Below are positions 52,414 to 60,844 of a DNA stretch of 64,000 bases, piece after piece. The translations under genes were made by a program, and so were the position numbers. Position 1 is the first letter of the stretch, and the number at the start of each line of letters is the position of its first letter. Below the pieces are notes generated by a model. That model did no database searches. It had not been told where the DNA came from and worked only from the letters and a program-made list of their open reading frames with translations. The stretch lies in NCBI GenBank assembly GCA_017303335.1, contig JAFLBK010000001.1, positions 811,001-875,000 of the forward strand. Direction: 5' to 3'. Source of the DNA: Chitinophagales bacterium. GTDB taxonomy: Bacteria > Bacteroidota > Bacteroidia > Chitinophagales > Chitinophagaceae.

Positions 52414-55400
52414 TTAAATAGTTTCAAACATTTTTTTCTTAAACTCTTCCTCAATCAATACTACCTTCCATCGTTCATCACCTGTTTTCAGGTTTTCTAC
52501 ATTGTTATCGCCATTCACATAGATGCGGTCATACTCGCTGTCTAAAGGATTGTATTTACTCTTTTCAAGGAATTGGTTGAGAGCAGTGCTGTTGTGTTGT
52601 GTGCAATCACGCCAAACGACTAAAATACTTTCACCAGCAAGGTTTTTGCCTGTAACAACCACATATCCTTCTTTGGGTACGGCATAACTTTCTACTACCA
52701 GTCCAATCAGGTAGTTAAAAGTTTCTACTAAATCCACTTTTGTAGGCTGTAGTTCATTACTCTTGGTAATATTTAGGAAGCAGTTAAATGGATTTACAAA
52801 CCATTCTATATTGAGCAGACTACCCTGCGTTTCTACATCCAACATATAATCGAGCATATAGCCTTCTTTAAATGCTGGATTAATAGCTAAGGTCTGTTGC
52901 TGTATTTCAGATTGCTTCAGGGATAGGTTGTTGAGTGTATCTTCATAACTTTCTAAACGTATATATTTAAAGCAATGGCTAATACCTTCACGACTGATTG
53001 GTTTGCCTTCACTCCAATCTTTGCTGTATATCACTTTTTGAACTCTTGGTTTGGTTATACTGTCAAAGTATTCTCCCATTTCAACTAAGATAAACTTTCG
53101 ATTTCCCTGGTCGATGCGATTTAAATTAATAACAGCATGTCCTGTAGTTCCTGAACCGGAAAAATAGTCTAATACTAAGCCTTGTTTTTGTTTTAATCCG
53201 CTGATAAGCAAGGTGTCTTCAACTGCATAAATCGATTTAGGGTAGGAAAAATTATTAACAGGGAATAAATCTTTCAATGGTTTAGTCCCATGTTCAGTCG
53301 CTGAATATTTTGAGTCAGCCCAAAATGTAAGTGGCGTAACACCATCTTCATTTGGTCTGTACTTATAGTATATTTGAATGCCTTCGCTTTGTTTTTTTGC
53401 ATAGAATTGAGAATAATCTTTTTTTACATTTTCCCAACTCCAACGCCAATTCTTTTCAATTCCATCGTCATTAATTGGATAGATTACTTTTTCAGCATTA
53501 AGCGGTTTGTCAATGATACCCCAAAGTTCTGTATCGTCATTCCATTCCATTTCTGGAACTCTAAGGCTTAAACTTTCTTCATGAACATAAATTGGATACC
53601 ACTGCCTTTTGCCATCAGCCCTGTTTGAATTTGAGCCTTCCCTACGAAAATTCCTTTGTTCGTATAGCCCGTCTTTATCGGTCAGATTAAAACGCTTCTT
53701 TTGTTCATCCGACCTCTCAATTTTTATAATCTTAGAGGCTTGGGAATTTTTGACCATTATGGCATACTCATGCGATAATGCTAATCCGTCAGTTGTAGGT
53801 CTTCCGGATGGATTAATCCTAATTGCTACAACGCCAGCGATGTTTTCTCTTGTATAGATAGATTCTAATAAAAAGTGTAATTCTTTAACTTCAACATCAT
53901 CAATAGTTACTGTTTTAATTCCATCTTCTTTTAGAAAATCTCTGCCAAGCAGCAATCGGTCGTACATTAGGCAAAGCCAAGAAGAGTGCTTATAATTATT
54001 TTTATAAACTATTTCAGATGCACTTGTATTGTAAGGTGGGTCGATATAAATCGTGTTGGCTTGTTGAGAGTATCTATCTTTTATCAATCGTAGTGCTTGA
54101 TAGTTATCAGAATTAATCAATAGCGAATCACACTTTTGGTCAAACATTTCAATACTTGAAATTAATTTCCATTTAAAAATTTCGGTAAAGAAAGCCGTAT
54201 CTACTAACAAGAATTGATTTTGATTTAAAAACTCTGTTGTTAATGGATTTGTAAATCCAATAATTTCGTTTGAAAACAATCCACTAGCTTTTTGCTTTTT
54301 TATATTATCAATTGCAAACAGCTTTACCCACTCTTGTATCTGTGCCTGGTTGTTAAGTATTTCTGGGTATAGTTCTTTGGGAATACGATCAAGAGTAATG
54401 CAGTAATTGCATTCTACTACCATTTTCTTTTTCAGCCATAACTTCTTCTGAAAGTTTTCTAATTGCGCCAAGAAGGTGATAATTTTCTCACCAATTTTTT
54501 TAATGGCTTTTATCTTGCTCAGTTGTTTTAAAAACTCTTGTTCATCACGAGTGTTCAGGTCGTCAATAAACAGCACTTCATTTTTAATATAAAAATCGAG
54601 TTCACGTCCAAGAAAACCAGCCAAGTCTTTGTGTATAAAATAATCAAAAGTGTTACGGGCCGTGTAGTCTAACAAATGCTTCTGTAGCAGGGTGCGTTGT
54701 TTATCCTTTTCAGTAGGGCGCAAACTTAGCAGTTCAGTAAAGCCTTCTGGTATTTGTTTTTTAACTACATCAAAGGCAGTTTCAAGCAAATCACTTTGCT
54801 TTACTTTTTTATCTGTAGGCTCGTATGTGAAATATATTTTGAATTCATCAGCAACGGTTTCACAAACCTTATCCGAATAAATTGCAAATCGTCTTTCTTT
54901 ATCACCCTGCGACTTATTATTATTTTGTTCAGTGCTGGCTTCTATCAATTCAAAAGTCACTGTTTTTGCATTGCTTAGTTTAAAACGGTAAACTTTAAAA
55001 TACTCACTGGTTTTAATATAATATTGGTCAGCATTCGCCCAATGCAGTTTTACTTCTTCACCTTCGTAGGGAATGGCATATACGTCCTTTTTGTATCTGC
55101 GTATTGATATAAAATCACCATCATCGAAATAGCGTTTAAAGAAATTCGCCAGTAATGAGAAAACTTCATTTTCAATGCCAACCATATCCGCAGCTTCACC
55201 CAAGCGCTTTTTCAGGTCTTGAACTTTAGGCAAGGTGTTTGGATCGGCGCCTAAAGCTTGTGCCGATTTAATGGCTTCGTCTAATTCCTTTTGCAAAGAT
55301 TGTTTATCAACGGAAAGGCTTTCCGATAAAACCTTTTGCACTTGCGGCACTAAATCCACTTCCAAAAACTGTTCAATATCTTTTCGTTTTTGGTTCATGA

Positions 55401-55485
55401 TGCGGTAGATACCAAAATCAAGCTCTGCCTTATCGAGCATGAACACTTCTTTGAGTGTATTAATGAGTTTGTCGTAGTTTGTCAT
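52414..55485 (-). CDS. Type III-like site-specific DNA adenine methyltransferase, very long
   Basis: The 1,023-residue protein has DPPYNT (motif IV) at 482-487 and DYFSGSGTTGHA (motif I) at about 771-782, the order of beta-class N6-adenine methyltransferases such as type III Mod. The length exceeds classical Mod (about 600-650): some 450 residues before the catalytic core form a largely helical extension of unknown role (KEVFMLDKAELDFGIYRI at the start is common in such long versions). It would methylate adenine in a short sequence and, in a complex with Res, decide where to cut. It sits two bases after the SNF2 gene. Confidence 0.9.
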   Translation of the reverse strand: MTNYDKLINTLKEVFMLDKAELDFGIYRIMNQKRKDIEQFLEVDLVPQVQKVLSESLSVDKQSLQKELDEAIKSAQALGADPNTLPKVQDLKKRLGEAADMVGIENEVFSLLANFFKRYFDDGDFISIRRYKKDVYAIPYEGEEVKLHWANADQYYIKTSEYFKVYRFKLSNAKTVTFELIEASTEQNNNKSQGDKERRFAIYSDKVCETVADEFKIYFTYEPTDKKVKQSDLLETAFDVVKKQIPEGFTELLSLRPTEKDKQRTLLQKHLLDYTARNTFDYFIHKDLAGFLGRELDFYIKNEVLFIDDLNTRDEQEFLKQLSKIKAIKKIGEKIITFLAQLENFQKKLWLKKKMVVECNYCITLDRIPKELYPEILNNQAQIQEWVKLFAIDNIKKQKASGLFSNEIIGFTNPLTTEFLNQNQFLLVDTAFFTEIFKWKLISSIEMFDQKCDSLLINSDNYQALRLIKDRYSQQANTIYIDPPYNTSASEIVYKNNYKHSSWLCLMYDRLLLGRDFLKEDGIKTVTIDDVEVKELHFLLESIYTRENIAGVVAIRINPSGRPTTDGLALSHEYAIMVKNSQASKIIKIERSDEQKKRFNLTDKDGLYEQRNFRREGSNSNRADGKRQWYPIYVHEESLSLRVPEMEWNDDTELWGIIDKPLNAEKVIYPINDDGIEKNWRWSWENVKKDYSQFYAKKQSEGIQIYYKYRPNEDGVTPLTFWADSKYSATEHGTKPLKDLFPVNNFSYPKSIYAVEDTLLISGLKQKQGLVLDYFSGSGTTGHAVINLNRIDQGNRKFILVEMGEYFDSITKPRVQKVIYSKDWSEGKPISREGISHCFKYIRLESYEDTLNNLSLKQSEIQQQTLAINPAFKEGYMLDYMLDVETQGSLLNIEWFVNPFNCFLNITKSNELQPTKVDLVETFNYLIGLVVESYAVPKEGYVVVTGKNLAGESILVVWRDCTQHNSTALNQFLEKSKYNPLDSEYDRIYVNGDNNVENLKTGDERWKVVLIEEEFKKKMFETI

Positions 55486-55487
55486 GC

Positions 55488-58340
55488 TTATACTATTTTC
55501 CAGTTGATGGTAAATAAATGGGTCTTGCTTATTTCTTGCTTCATTCGTTTCTGAATATCAGCAATCATCTTGTCTCTCATTTCCGCGATTTCATCTTCCA
55601 CAATAAATATTTCCTGCCGCTGCTTTTTCTGTTTTCTTGATTCATCCTGTAATTGCTCTTGCATTTTTAGTAGTAAAACAGGGTCTGTTGTTTTTTGAGA
55701 TTCACGGTTTAGCTCTTTTATTTTAGCTTTGGTTTCTTTAATGGCTAATTCAGCAGCATTCATTCTATCCTCAGCCCATTTAGTTAGCTTCTCCGTCTCA
55801 AACTTCATGTAGTTACTGTCTTTTTCCGATAAGGATTTCAGTAAAGATTCTAAATAAGTCTCCCCCGTTTTACTCACTAATCCTTTATCAACTACATTTT
55901 CATTTTCATTTATATTAATACTTGGCAAAGTAAGCAATCTCTTAGCCTGGTCTTCGGTTAATTTGGTACCATTATTAGCAATGCCAAAGGCCATTAAGTA
56001 ATCCGAGGATTCAAATGAATCCACACTTACTGCCATTACACTTATCCAACCGCTTTGGCCTTTCAATTCGTCCAAAATAGCCACATTGCCTTGATAGTTT
56101 GTTAAGTCGAATGTTAGTGTCGATGGGGGTAGTTCCTTTGATTTTAATTTTTCTAAAACAGCTTGCGCCAAAGGATGTCCCATTCTGTAAACGTGGGCTT
56201 CGGTGTTTGGCTTTCCAAGTTTAAAGGGTTCCGTGGGAAAGCTTTCTTCCGGGTAAGGCTGTTTGGTGAGTTGAAAGCTTAAGTCCTTATTATTGAATTT
56301 TGCAGACCCATTCAATTCAAACTTAGTGACAGCCCACAACCATTGTTCGTATTTGTTGATGTATTCCTTGCTCTCGGAAAGTCTGATTTTTAATTTATCC
56401 AATACTTCATCATCGAAATTCGCCAATAGAGTTTCTCGTGTTGAAAGCATCTTATTACTGATCTGCTCGTCTAATTCCTTTTGCAGCAAGTCAAACTGAT
56501 CAATAATTTCCTTTTCAGTTCTGTATTTTTGATAAATCTCAGCAATGCGTTTTTCAAAGTCTACCCCTGATTCAATGCTACCTAATACATCATCGCTTGC
56601 ACCAAAAACACCGCTAAATAATTTGAATTTTTCATCGAGCAATTGAAAAACACGAATGTCAGCGGCATTTTTTACGTTCAAAAAATTTACGACAACGACA
56701 TCAAACTTTTGTCCGTAGCGATGGCAACGACCAATGCGCTGTTCTATACGTTGAGGATTCCAGGGTAAGTCGAAATTAATAAGCAAAGAGCAAAATTGTA
56801 AATTGATGCCTTCCGCAGCAGCTTCTGTTGCGATCATAATAGTTGCATCGTTTCTAAAATGCTCAACCAGTGCTGCTCTTTTGTCAGCGGTTGGAGAACC
56901 AGTTACTTTATCGGTGCCTTTATTCTGGCTTAACCATGTTTTATAAACTTTGTTAGATGTTTCGTCAGTGTTTGAGCCGTTAAACAATACTATTTTATTC
57001 GGATAATATTCATTCAATAAATTGAATAAATAATTTTGTGTTCTTGTAGACTCAGTAAAAATAATAGCCTTTTGGTTTGCTTGCTTATCCATTTTAGCAA
57101 AGCCTTCTTTCAAGGCTGTCAATAATTTATCACCTTTAGTATTGTGCTTAATGGATTCGGCTAAATCTCTGTATTTTTCTAGCTCAGCTATTTCTTGGCG
57201 AATGGATTCAAAATCCGCTTCAGTTAGCTTATCATCTTCTGTTACTTGTTCTTCATCCCATTCCTCGGCTTGCTCATCAAGCAATTCATAGTCTTCAGAA
57301 ATATCTTCTGATACATCCACTCTTTCATTATCTTGAATTACCTGATTTAATTTTTTGATTAAGCTATTTAATGTTCCAGCAATAGCGAATGATGAAGAGG
57401 CTAGAAGCTTTCTCAAAATCAAAGTCATTAAATGTCTTTGACCTGCTGGCAAAGCATATAATAATTCTCTTTGCAGATAGTCACTTACATCTTCATAAAG
57501 TTTTTGTTCGTTTTCTGATGGCTCAAACTTTATTGTAATGGGAATTCTATTGGTATAACGAATATATTCCTGAACTTGTCTGCGAAGGTTGCGAATGCAA
57601 ATAGATTTTAGCCTATCTCTTAAATCCTGGTAATTTTCTCCATCGACAGTTCTGAGGAACTGGCTTCTAAAACTTTTTATGTCGCCAAAAGTATGTTCAT
57701 CAATAATGCTTACTAAGCCGTATAACTCAAGTAAGGAGTTTTGAAGAGGTGTAGCTGTAAGTAAAGCTTTTCTTGAATGCGATAACGCTTCTTTTATTGC
57801 ATTACCAATTTTGTTTGTAGGTTTATAAACATTGCGTAAGCGATGTGCTTCATCAATTACAGCCAAATCCCAAGAAACTAATTGCATTAAATCAGCTTTG
57901 GCTCTTGCAAACTGATAAGAGCAGATAACTATTTTGTCCTGCTCAAACGGGTTTTTGTTACCCGACTTCTTGAAGTCATTAAAATTTTTATTTTCTAAAA
58001 TAGTTGAATCGAGAAAAAACTTTTCTTGTAATTCCTGACTCCATTGTTTGCGCAAATTCGCCGGGCAAATAATTAAGAGTTTTTTTCTGCGTTCAGCCCA
58101 TAATTGAGATAGTAAAATACCGGCCTCGATGGTTTTTCCCAGCCCAACTTCGTCTGCTAGGATCGCACCTTTAGAAAGGGGAGATTTGAATGCAAAGAGT
58201 GCAGCTTCTACCTGATGAGGGTTTAAATCAACCTGTGCGTCCATCAATGCGACGTTAAACTTCTCGCTACTCCCCGAAGGAAATCGCCTTGTAAGTTCAT
58301 AAGCAATATATTTTGCCTGGTATGGTGTCAAATCTGTCAC
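55488..58340 (-). CDS. SNF2/RapA-family helicase of the restriction-like operon
   Basis: The 950-residue protein shows SNF2 motifs: DEVGLGKT (63-70, Walker A), DEAH (163-166), TATPLQNS (motif III), and EQRIGRCHRYGQ (motif VI, about residue 540). An acidic insert of about 50 residues (near 345-395, rich in Asp/Glu) separates the two lobes. The C-terminal third has long coiled-coil-like stretches. SNF2 proteins remodel or translocate on DNA; related ones occur in DISARM class 1 and other defence loci. The start overlaps the XRE stop by four bases, and the methyltransferase follows after two, so the three are tightly coupled. Confidence 0.9.
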   Translation of the reverse strand: MTDLTPYQAKYIAYELTRRFPSGSSEKFNVALMDAQVDLNPHQVEAALFAFKSPLSKGAILADEVGLGKTIEAGILLSQLWAERRKKLLIICPANLRKQWSQELQEKFFLDSTILENKNFNDFKKSGNKNPFEQDKIVICSYQFARAKADLMQLVSWDLAVIDEAHRLRNVYKPTNKIGNAIKEALSHSRKALLTATPLQNSLLELYGLVSIIDEHTFGDIKSFRSQFLRTVDGENYQDLRDRLKSICIRNLRRQVQEYIRYTNRIPITIKFEPSENEQKLYEDVSDYLQRELLYALPAGQRHLMTLILRKLLASSSFAIAGTLNSLIKKLNQVIQDNERVDVSEDISEDYELLDEQAEEWDEEQVTEDDKLTEADFESIRQEIAELEKYRDLAESIKHNTKGDKLLTALKEGFAKMDKQANQKAIIFTESTRTQNYLFNLLNEYYPNKIVLFNGSNTDETSNKVYKTWLSQNKGTDKVTGSPTADKRAALVEHFRNDATIMIATEAAAEGINLQFCSLLINFDLPWNPQRIEQRIGRCHRYGQKFDVVVVNFLNVKNAADIRVFQLLDEKFKLFSGVFGASDDVLGSIESGVDFEKRIAEIYQKYRTEKEIIDQFDLLQKELDEQISNKMLSTRETLLANFDDEVLDKLKIRLSESKEYINKYEQWLWAVTKFELNGSAKFNNKDLSFQLTKQPYPEESFPTEPFKLGKPNTEAHVYRMGHPLAQAVLEKLKSKELPPSTLTFDLTNYQGNVAILDELKGQSGWISVMAVSVDSFESSDYLMAFGIANNGTKLTEDQAKRLLTLPSININENENVVDKGLVSKTGETYLESLLKSLSEKDSNYMKFETEKLTKWAEDRMNAAELAIKETKAKIKELNRESQKTTDPVLLLKMQEQLQDESRKQKKQRQEIFIVEDEIAEMRDKMIADIQKRMKQEISKTHLFTINWKIV

Positions 58341-58618
58341 TTTTTTATCACTTTATTTAACGCCATTTCTAAGGCTTGCACTGAATGTTTTTCATTCTCT
58401 ACTAACTGTAATATTTTATCTGCTAACCAAATAGGCACGAGTTCATTTTCGGGAACACCATAAAGCTTTGATAGTTTTGTCAGGTGAATTCGGCTTACTG
58501 GTTTTTCGTTATGCTCCATTTTGCTGATATATGCAGTGTCCACTTGTAAATCAGCCGCAACTTGTCTTTGGACAAGTCCCTTTGCTTCTCTTAATTTTTT
58601 CAGTTTTTCACCGAGCAT
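58337..58618 (-). CDS. XRE-family regulator heading the defence operon
   Basis: The 93-residue protein is a single XRE helix-turn-helix domain (KLKKLREAKGLVQRQVAADLQVDTAYISKMEHNEKPVS) followed by a short tail. It is likely an autorepressor of the six-gene operon, similar to the C-proteins of restriction systems, which delay endonuclease until methylation is established. An inverted repeat that overlaps the putative promoter lies 20-35 bases upstream of its start. The gene overlaps the SNF2 gene. Confidence 0.9.
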   Translation of the reverse strand: MLGEKLKKLREAKGLVQRQVAADLQVDTAYISKMEHNEKPVSRIHLTKLSKLYGVPENELVPIWLADKILQLVENEKHSVQALEMALNKVIKK

Positions 58619-58636
58619 TTTTTACCAGTTTTGGTC

Positions 58637-58659
58637 TTGTCCTGCAAAGGACAAATATA
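58637..58659 (-). promoter_or_regulatory. Operator-like inverted repeat overlapping the XRE promoter
   Basis: TTGTCC-TGCAAA-GGACAA (58637-58654) is a perfect 6-bp inverted repeat. On the minus strand a consensus -7 box TATATTTG (58659 to 58652) runs into it. Binding by the XRE protein there would shut off its own operon. Confidence 0.5.
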
Positions 58660-58791
58660 CATGTTTGAAGTTATAGAGATTTATTATTGCACTGTACAAT
58701 TATTTTCTATGTATTTTCCAGTTTATTTTAATTGGCATATTGACATAAGCGATGCGGGTACGAATTGATATTATTCACGGATGTAAGCGAA

Positions 58792-58823
58792 TTTTGTCGT
58801 TTTATAATGTTCATTTATATTTG
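58792..58823 (+). promoter_or_regulatory. Putative promoter of the HTH gene
   Basis: TTTTG (58792-58796) and TATATTTG (58816-58823) are separated by 19 bases, a full match to Bacteroidota -33/-7 promoters. The -7 box ends five bases before the ATG at 58829. Confidence 0.55.
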
Positions 58824-58828
58824 AATGA

Positions 58829-59098
58829 ATGGAAATAATCTGTCTTGAAGAAGCCGCTTTTTACAAGCTCGTTGAGCAGGTGGTTGAACGCCTTAAAGGT
58901 TCTCAGGGAGGCAAAAAAGATAAATGGATTTCAGATGAAGAAGCGATGGAGCTTTTAAACATCAAATCGAAAACAACCCTTCAAAAACTTCGGGATGAAG
59001 GAAAAATACGGTTTTCTCAACCACAGAAAAAAATAATTCTTTACGACCGTGACTCTATTGACGAATACCTAGAAAAAAATGCACGTAATACATTTTAG
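58829..59098 (+). CDS. Excisionase-like helix-turn-helix protein
   Basis: The 89-residue protein has a short helical N-terminus and a winged-helix DNA-binding part: WISDEEAMELLNIKSKTTLQKLRDEGKIRFSQPQKKIILYDRDSIDEYL. This HTH_17/MerR-like form is carried by most Bacteroidota integrative elements and often controls excision or transfer genes. It is divergent from the XRE gene and is followed two bases later by another small gene. It is likely a switch of the element's transfer region. Confidence 0.85.
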   Translation: MEIICLEEAAFYKLVEQVVERLKGSQGGKKDKWISDEEAMELLNIKSKTTLQKLRDEGKIRFSQPQKKIILYDRDSIDEYLEKNARNTF

Positions 59099-59100
59099 TT

Positions 59101-59379
59101 ATGCCAGAAGATCAATCATCTGAATTAAATTATAAAAAAGGTTTTAACGAAGGTTATCTCATTACGAAGCACTTGCCTGAACTTTCCGACCAACTGTCAC
59201 AGATAAAAAACGAAACTCCCCGAATTGATGGGTTCAAGGATGGTAGGAATGAATTTTTCCAGGAAAAAGCAAAAGAGCGAATGGGTCACTTCCTGAAAAA
59301 AGACCAGGTGAAAGAAGGGGACAAATCTATCCAGCCTTCAAAACCAAAGGAAAATAAGGATGATTTAGAAAAGGAATAA
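59101..59379 (+). CDS. Small charged protein of unknown function
   Basis: The 92-residue protein is hydrophilic (KKGFNEGYLITKHLPELSDQLSQI, then DGRNEFFQEKAKERMGHFLKK) and mostly helical. It starts two bases after the HTH gene and must be co-transcribed. I do not recognise it. Neighbouring genes suggest a role in transfer or element maintenance. Confidence 0.6.
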   Translation: MPEDQSSELNYKKGFNEGYLITKHLPELSDQLSQIKNETPRIDGFKDGRNEFFQEKAKERMGHFLKKDQVKEGDKSIQPSKPKENKDDLEKE

Positions 59380-59387
59380 TCAGGGAA

Positions 59388-59957
59388 TTATTCTCTATCA
59401 TCTTTACCGCCAGATTTCTCCTTACTTAATTGTTGGTTCTGTTCTTTTGATAAAAATTTCGAGTGATTTAACGACTCTGCAAATCTTGTTGAAACTGTTT
59501 GGGTAGGCTGTTCTTTTTGAGTCACTGACTCAGGGTTTTTTTCCCGTGCATAGTTAGCCTTTAATTTATTCAGGTATTCCTGTGAGTCTGAAATATCCTT
59601 TCTTTCTTTTCCCATCGCGTCAAGTTGCTTCTGATCGACTTCTTTATAAAGTTCTTTAATTACGTCTTTTCTAACCTTCTGTTGCTCTTCAAGGGGCATA
59701 GTATGCGTAATCTTATCGGTCGTTTTGATGGCATCTGCTTTGATACGTTCAATGCTGGTTTCTATTTTTTCTTTATCAATAGCATTTTGGCGATGATCAA
59801 TATTCGGCATTCCGGGTGGGTTATAGTTAAGCCGGATCGTTCCTCTGCCTTCTAATTTCTTGATGTCATTTTCAAGCTTAGTAATGTTTTCTGTTGCGTC
59901 TTTAACTATTTTATTCACCTGAATCTCTTCTGGTGAAAGTCTTTTATTATCATCCAC
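59388..59957 (-). CDS. Coiled-coil protein of unknown function
   Basis: The 189-residue protein is highly charged and predicted helical, with a coiled-coil-like part (ENITKLENDIKKLEGRG, then KEKIETSIERIKADAIKTTDKI) and a disordered Ser/Lys/Gln-rich tail. It has no known domain. It is the only minus-strand gene among the transfer genes and is convergent with the small charged gene, nine bases apart. Function unknown. Confidence 0.6.
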   Translation of the reverse strand: MDDNKRLSPEEIQVNKIVKDATENITKLENDIKKLEGRGTIRLNYNPPGMPNIDHRQNAIDKEKIETSIERIKADAIKTTDKITHTMPLEEQQKVRKDVIKELYKEVDQKQLDAMGKERKDISDSQEYLNKLKANYAREKNPESVTQKEQPTQTVSTRFAESLNHSKFLSKEQNQQLSKEKSGGKDDRE

Positions 59958-59991
59958 AATCCAATTTTTTTATTGAATAATCAGGGTATTT

Positions 59992-60780
59992 ATGCTAATA
60001 TATGAAAATAATAAAACTATAAAAGGGAAGGACGGTTCAATGGCGATTTTTGAAGATACAGAATTTGGTTTGATTGAAACCGATGAACCTATACCTCCGA
60101 GAATAGATATAAAAAAGTTTGGCGATGAGAACCGTCAGGAATTCATTGATAAATATTTTAATGGGGATGTTGAAAAGTATCGTACCGATACCGAGCAATA
60201 CAATCGCAATATCATTAGTTGGCAGGAACTGGTCGATTACGACAGCCTTTATCCAGAGCATAAGGAGAGAGCAAAGAAACTCATCCGCATTTGTTTAGGT
60301 TATATGCCACCTGAAGTTGGAACTTTCTTTTATAATGAATCCAAAATTCGTAAAGCTATTGAACGTTACAATATTGAAAAATACAGTGAGCAAAAGCATT
60401 TTGATGAAGTTTATGCCATCGCAACAATCATGCGCAACGAAGACATGAAAATAGATAACTTTTGCAGATTAGAATATGATGAAAGGGATATGAGAGCCTA
60501 TACAAGCACCGGCCTAATCCCCTACAGCCAGATTGCAAGAGATCGGCTTGCCCATTTTTTAGGCTATTATCCCGATTTAAAGTTTTCTTTAGAAGCAGAA
60601 CTTTTCCTGCGCTATTACCTTGCAGATGACAATCTTATTCCAAAGGAAAAAATCACAGCCTACGATTTACGAGCGATGACAATCGTAAAGTATAGAGAAG
60701 TTCTTTTAAAAGAAGGACAAGTGGCGGCTGATAAATCTCCACTTATCGGCTTTCAAAGAATTGTGGAATTAAGGTCATAA
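59992..60780 (+). CDS. Conserved element protein of unknown function
   Basis: The 262-residue protein has an acidic N-terminus and then several helical stretches (RAKKLIRICLGYMPPEVGTFFYNESKIRKAIERYNIEKY is central). It has no signal peptide or membrane segment and no motif I recognise. It precedes the coupling ATPase by 64 bases on the same strand, so it may be part of the transfer operon. Confidence 0.65.
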   Translation: MLIYENNKTIKGKDGSMAIFEDTEFGLIETDEPIPPRIDIKKFGDENRQEFIDKYFNGDVEKYRTDTEQYNRNIISWQELVDYDSLYPEHKERAKKLIRICLGYMPPEVGTFFYNESKIRKAIERYNIEKYSEQKHFDEVYAIATIMRNEDMKIDNFCRLEYDERDMRAYTSTGLIPYSQIARDRLAHFLGYYPDLKFSLEAELFLRYYLADDNLIPKEKITAYDLRAMTIVKYREVLLKEGQVAADKSPLIGFQRIVELRS

Positions 60781-60844
60781 AAAACCGCGTTTCCACTGTC
60801 CTATTTTTCGGGAATTTTTTGTACACTTGTTGCATAAGCAATAT

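Noticed and set aside
47891-58618. Assignment of the operon to DISARM or BREX
   Set aside because: No DUF1998 (DrmB), phospholipase D (DrmC), PglZ or BrxC-like protein is encoded; only the SNF2 and methyltransferase parts are shared in type.
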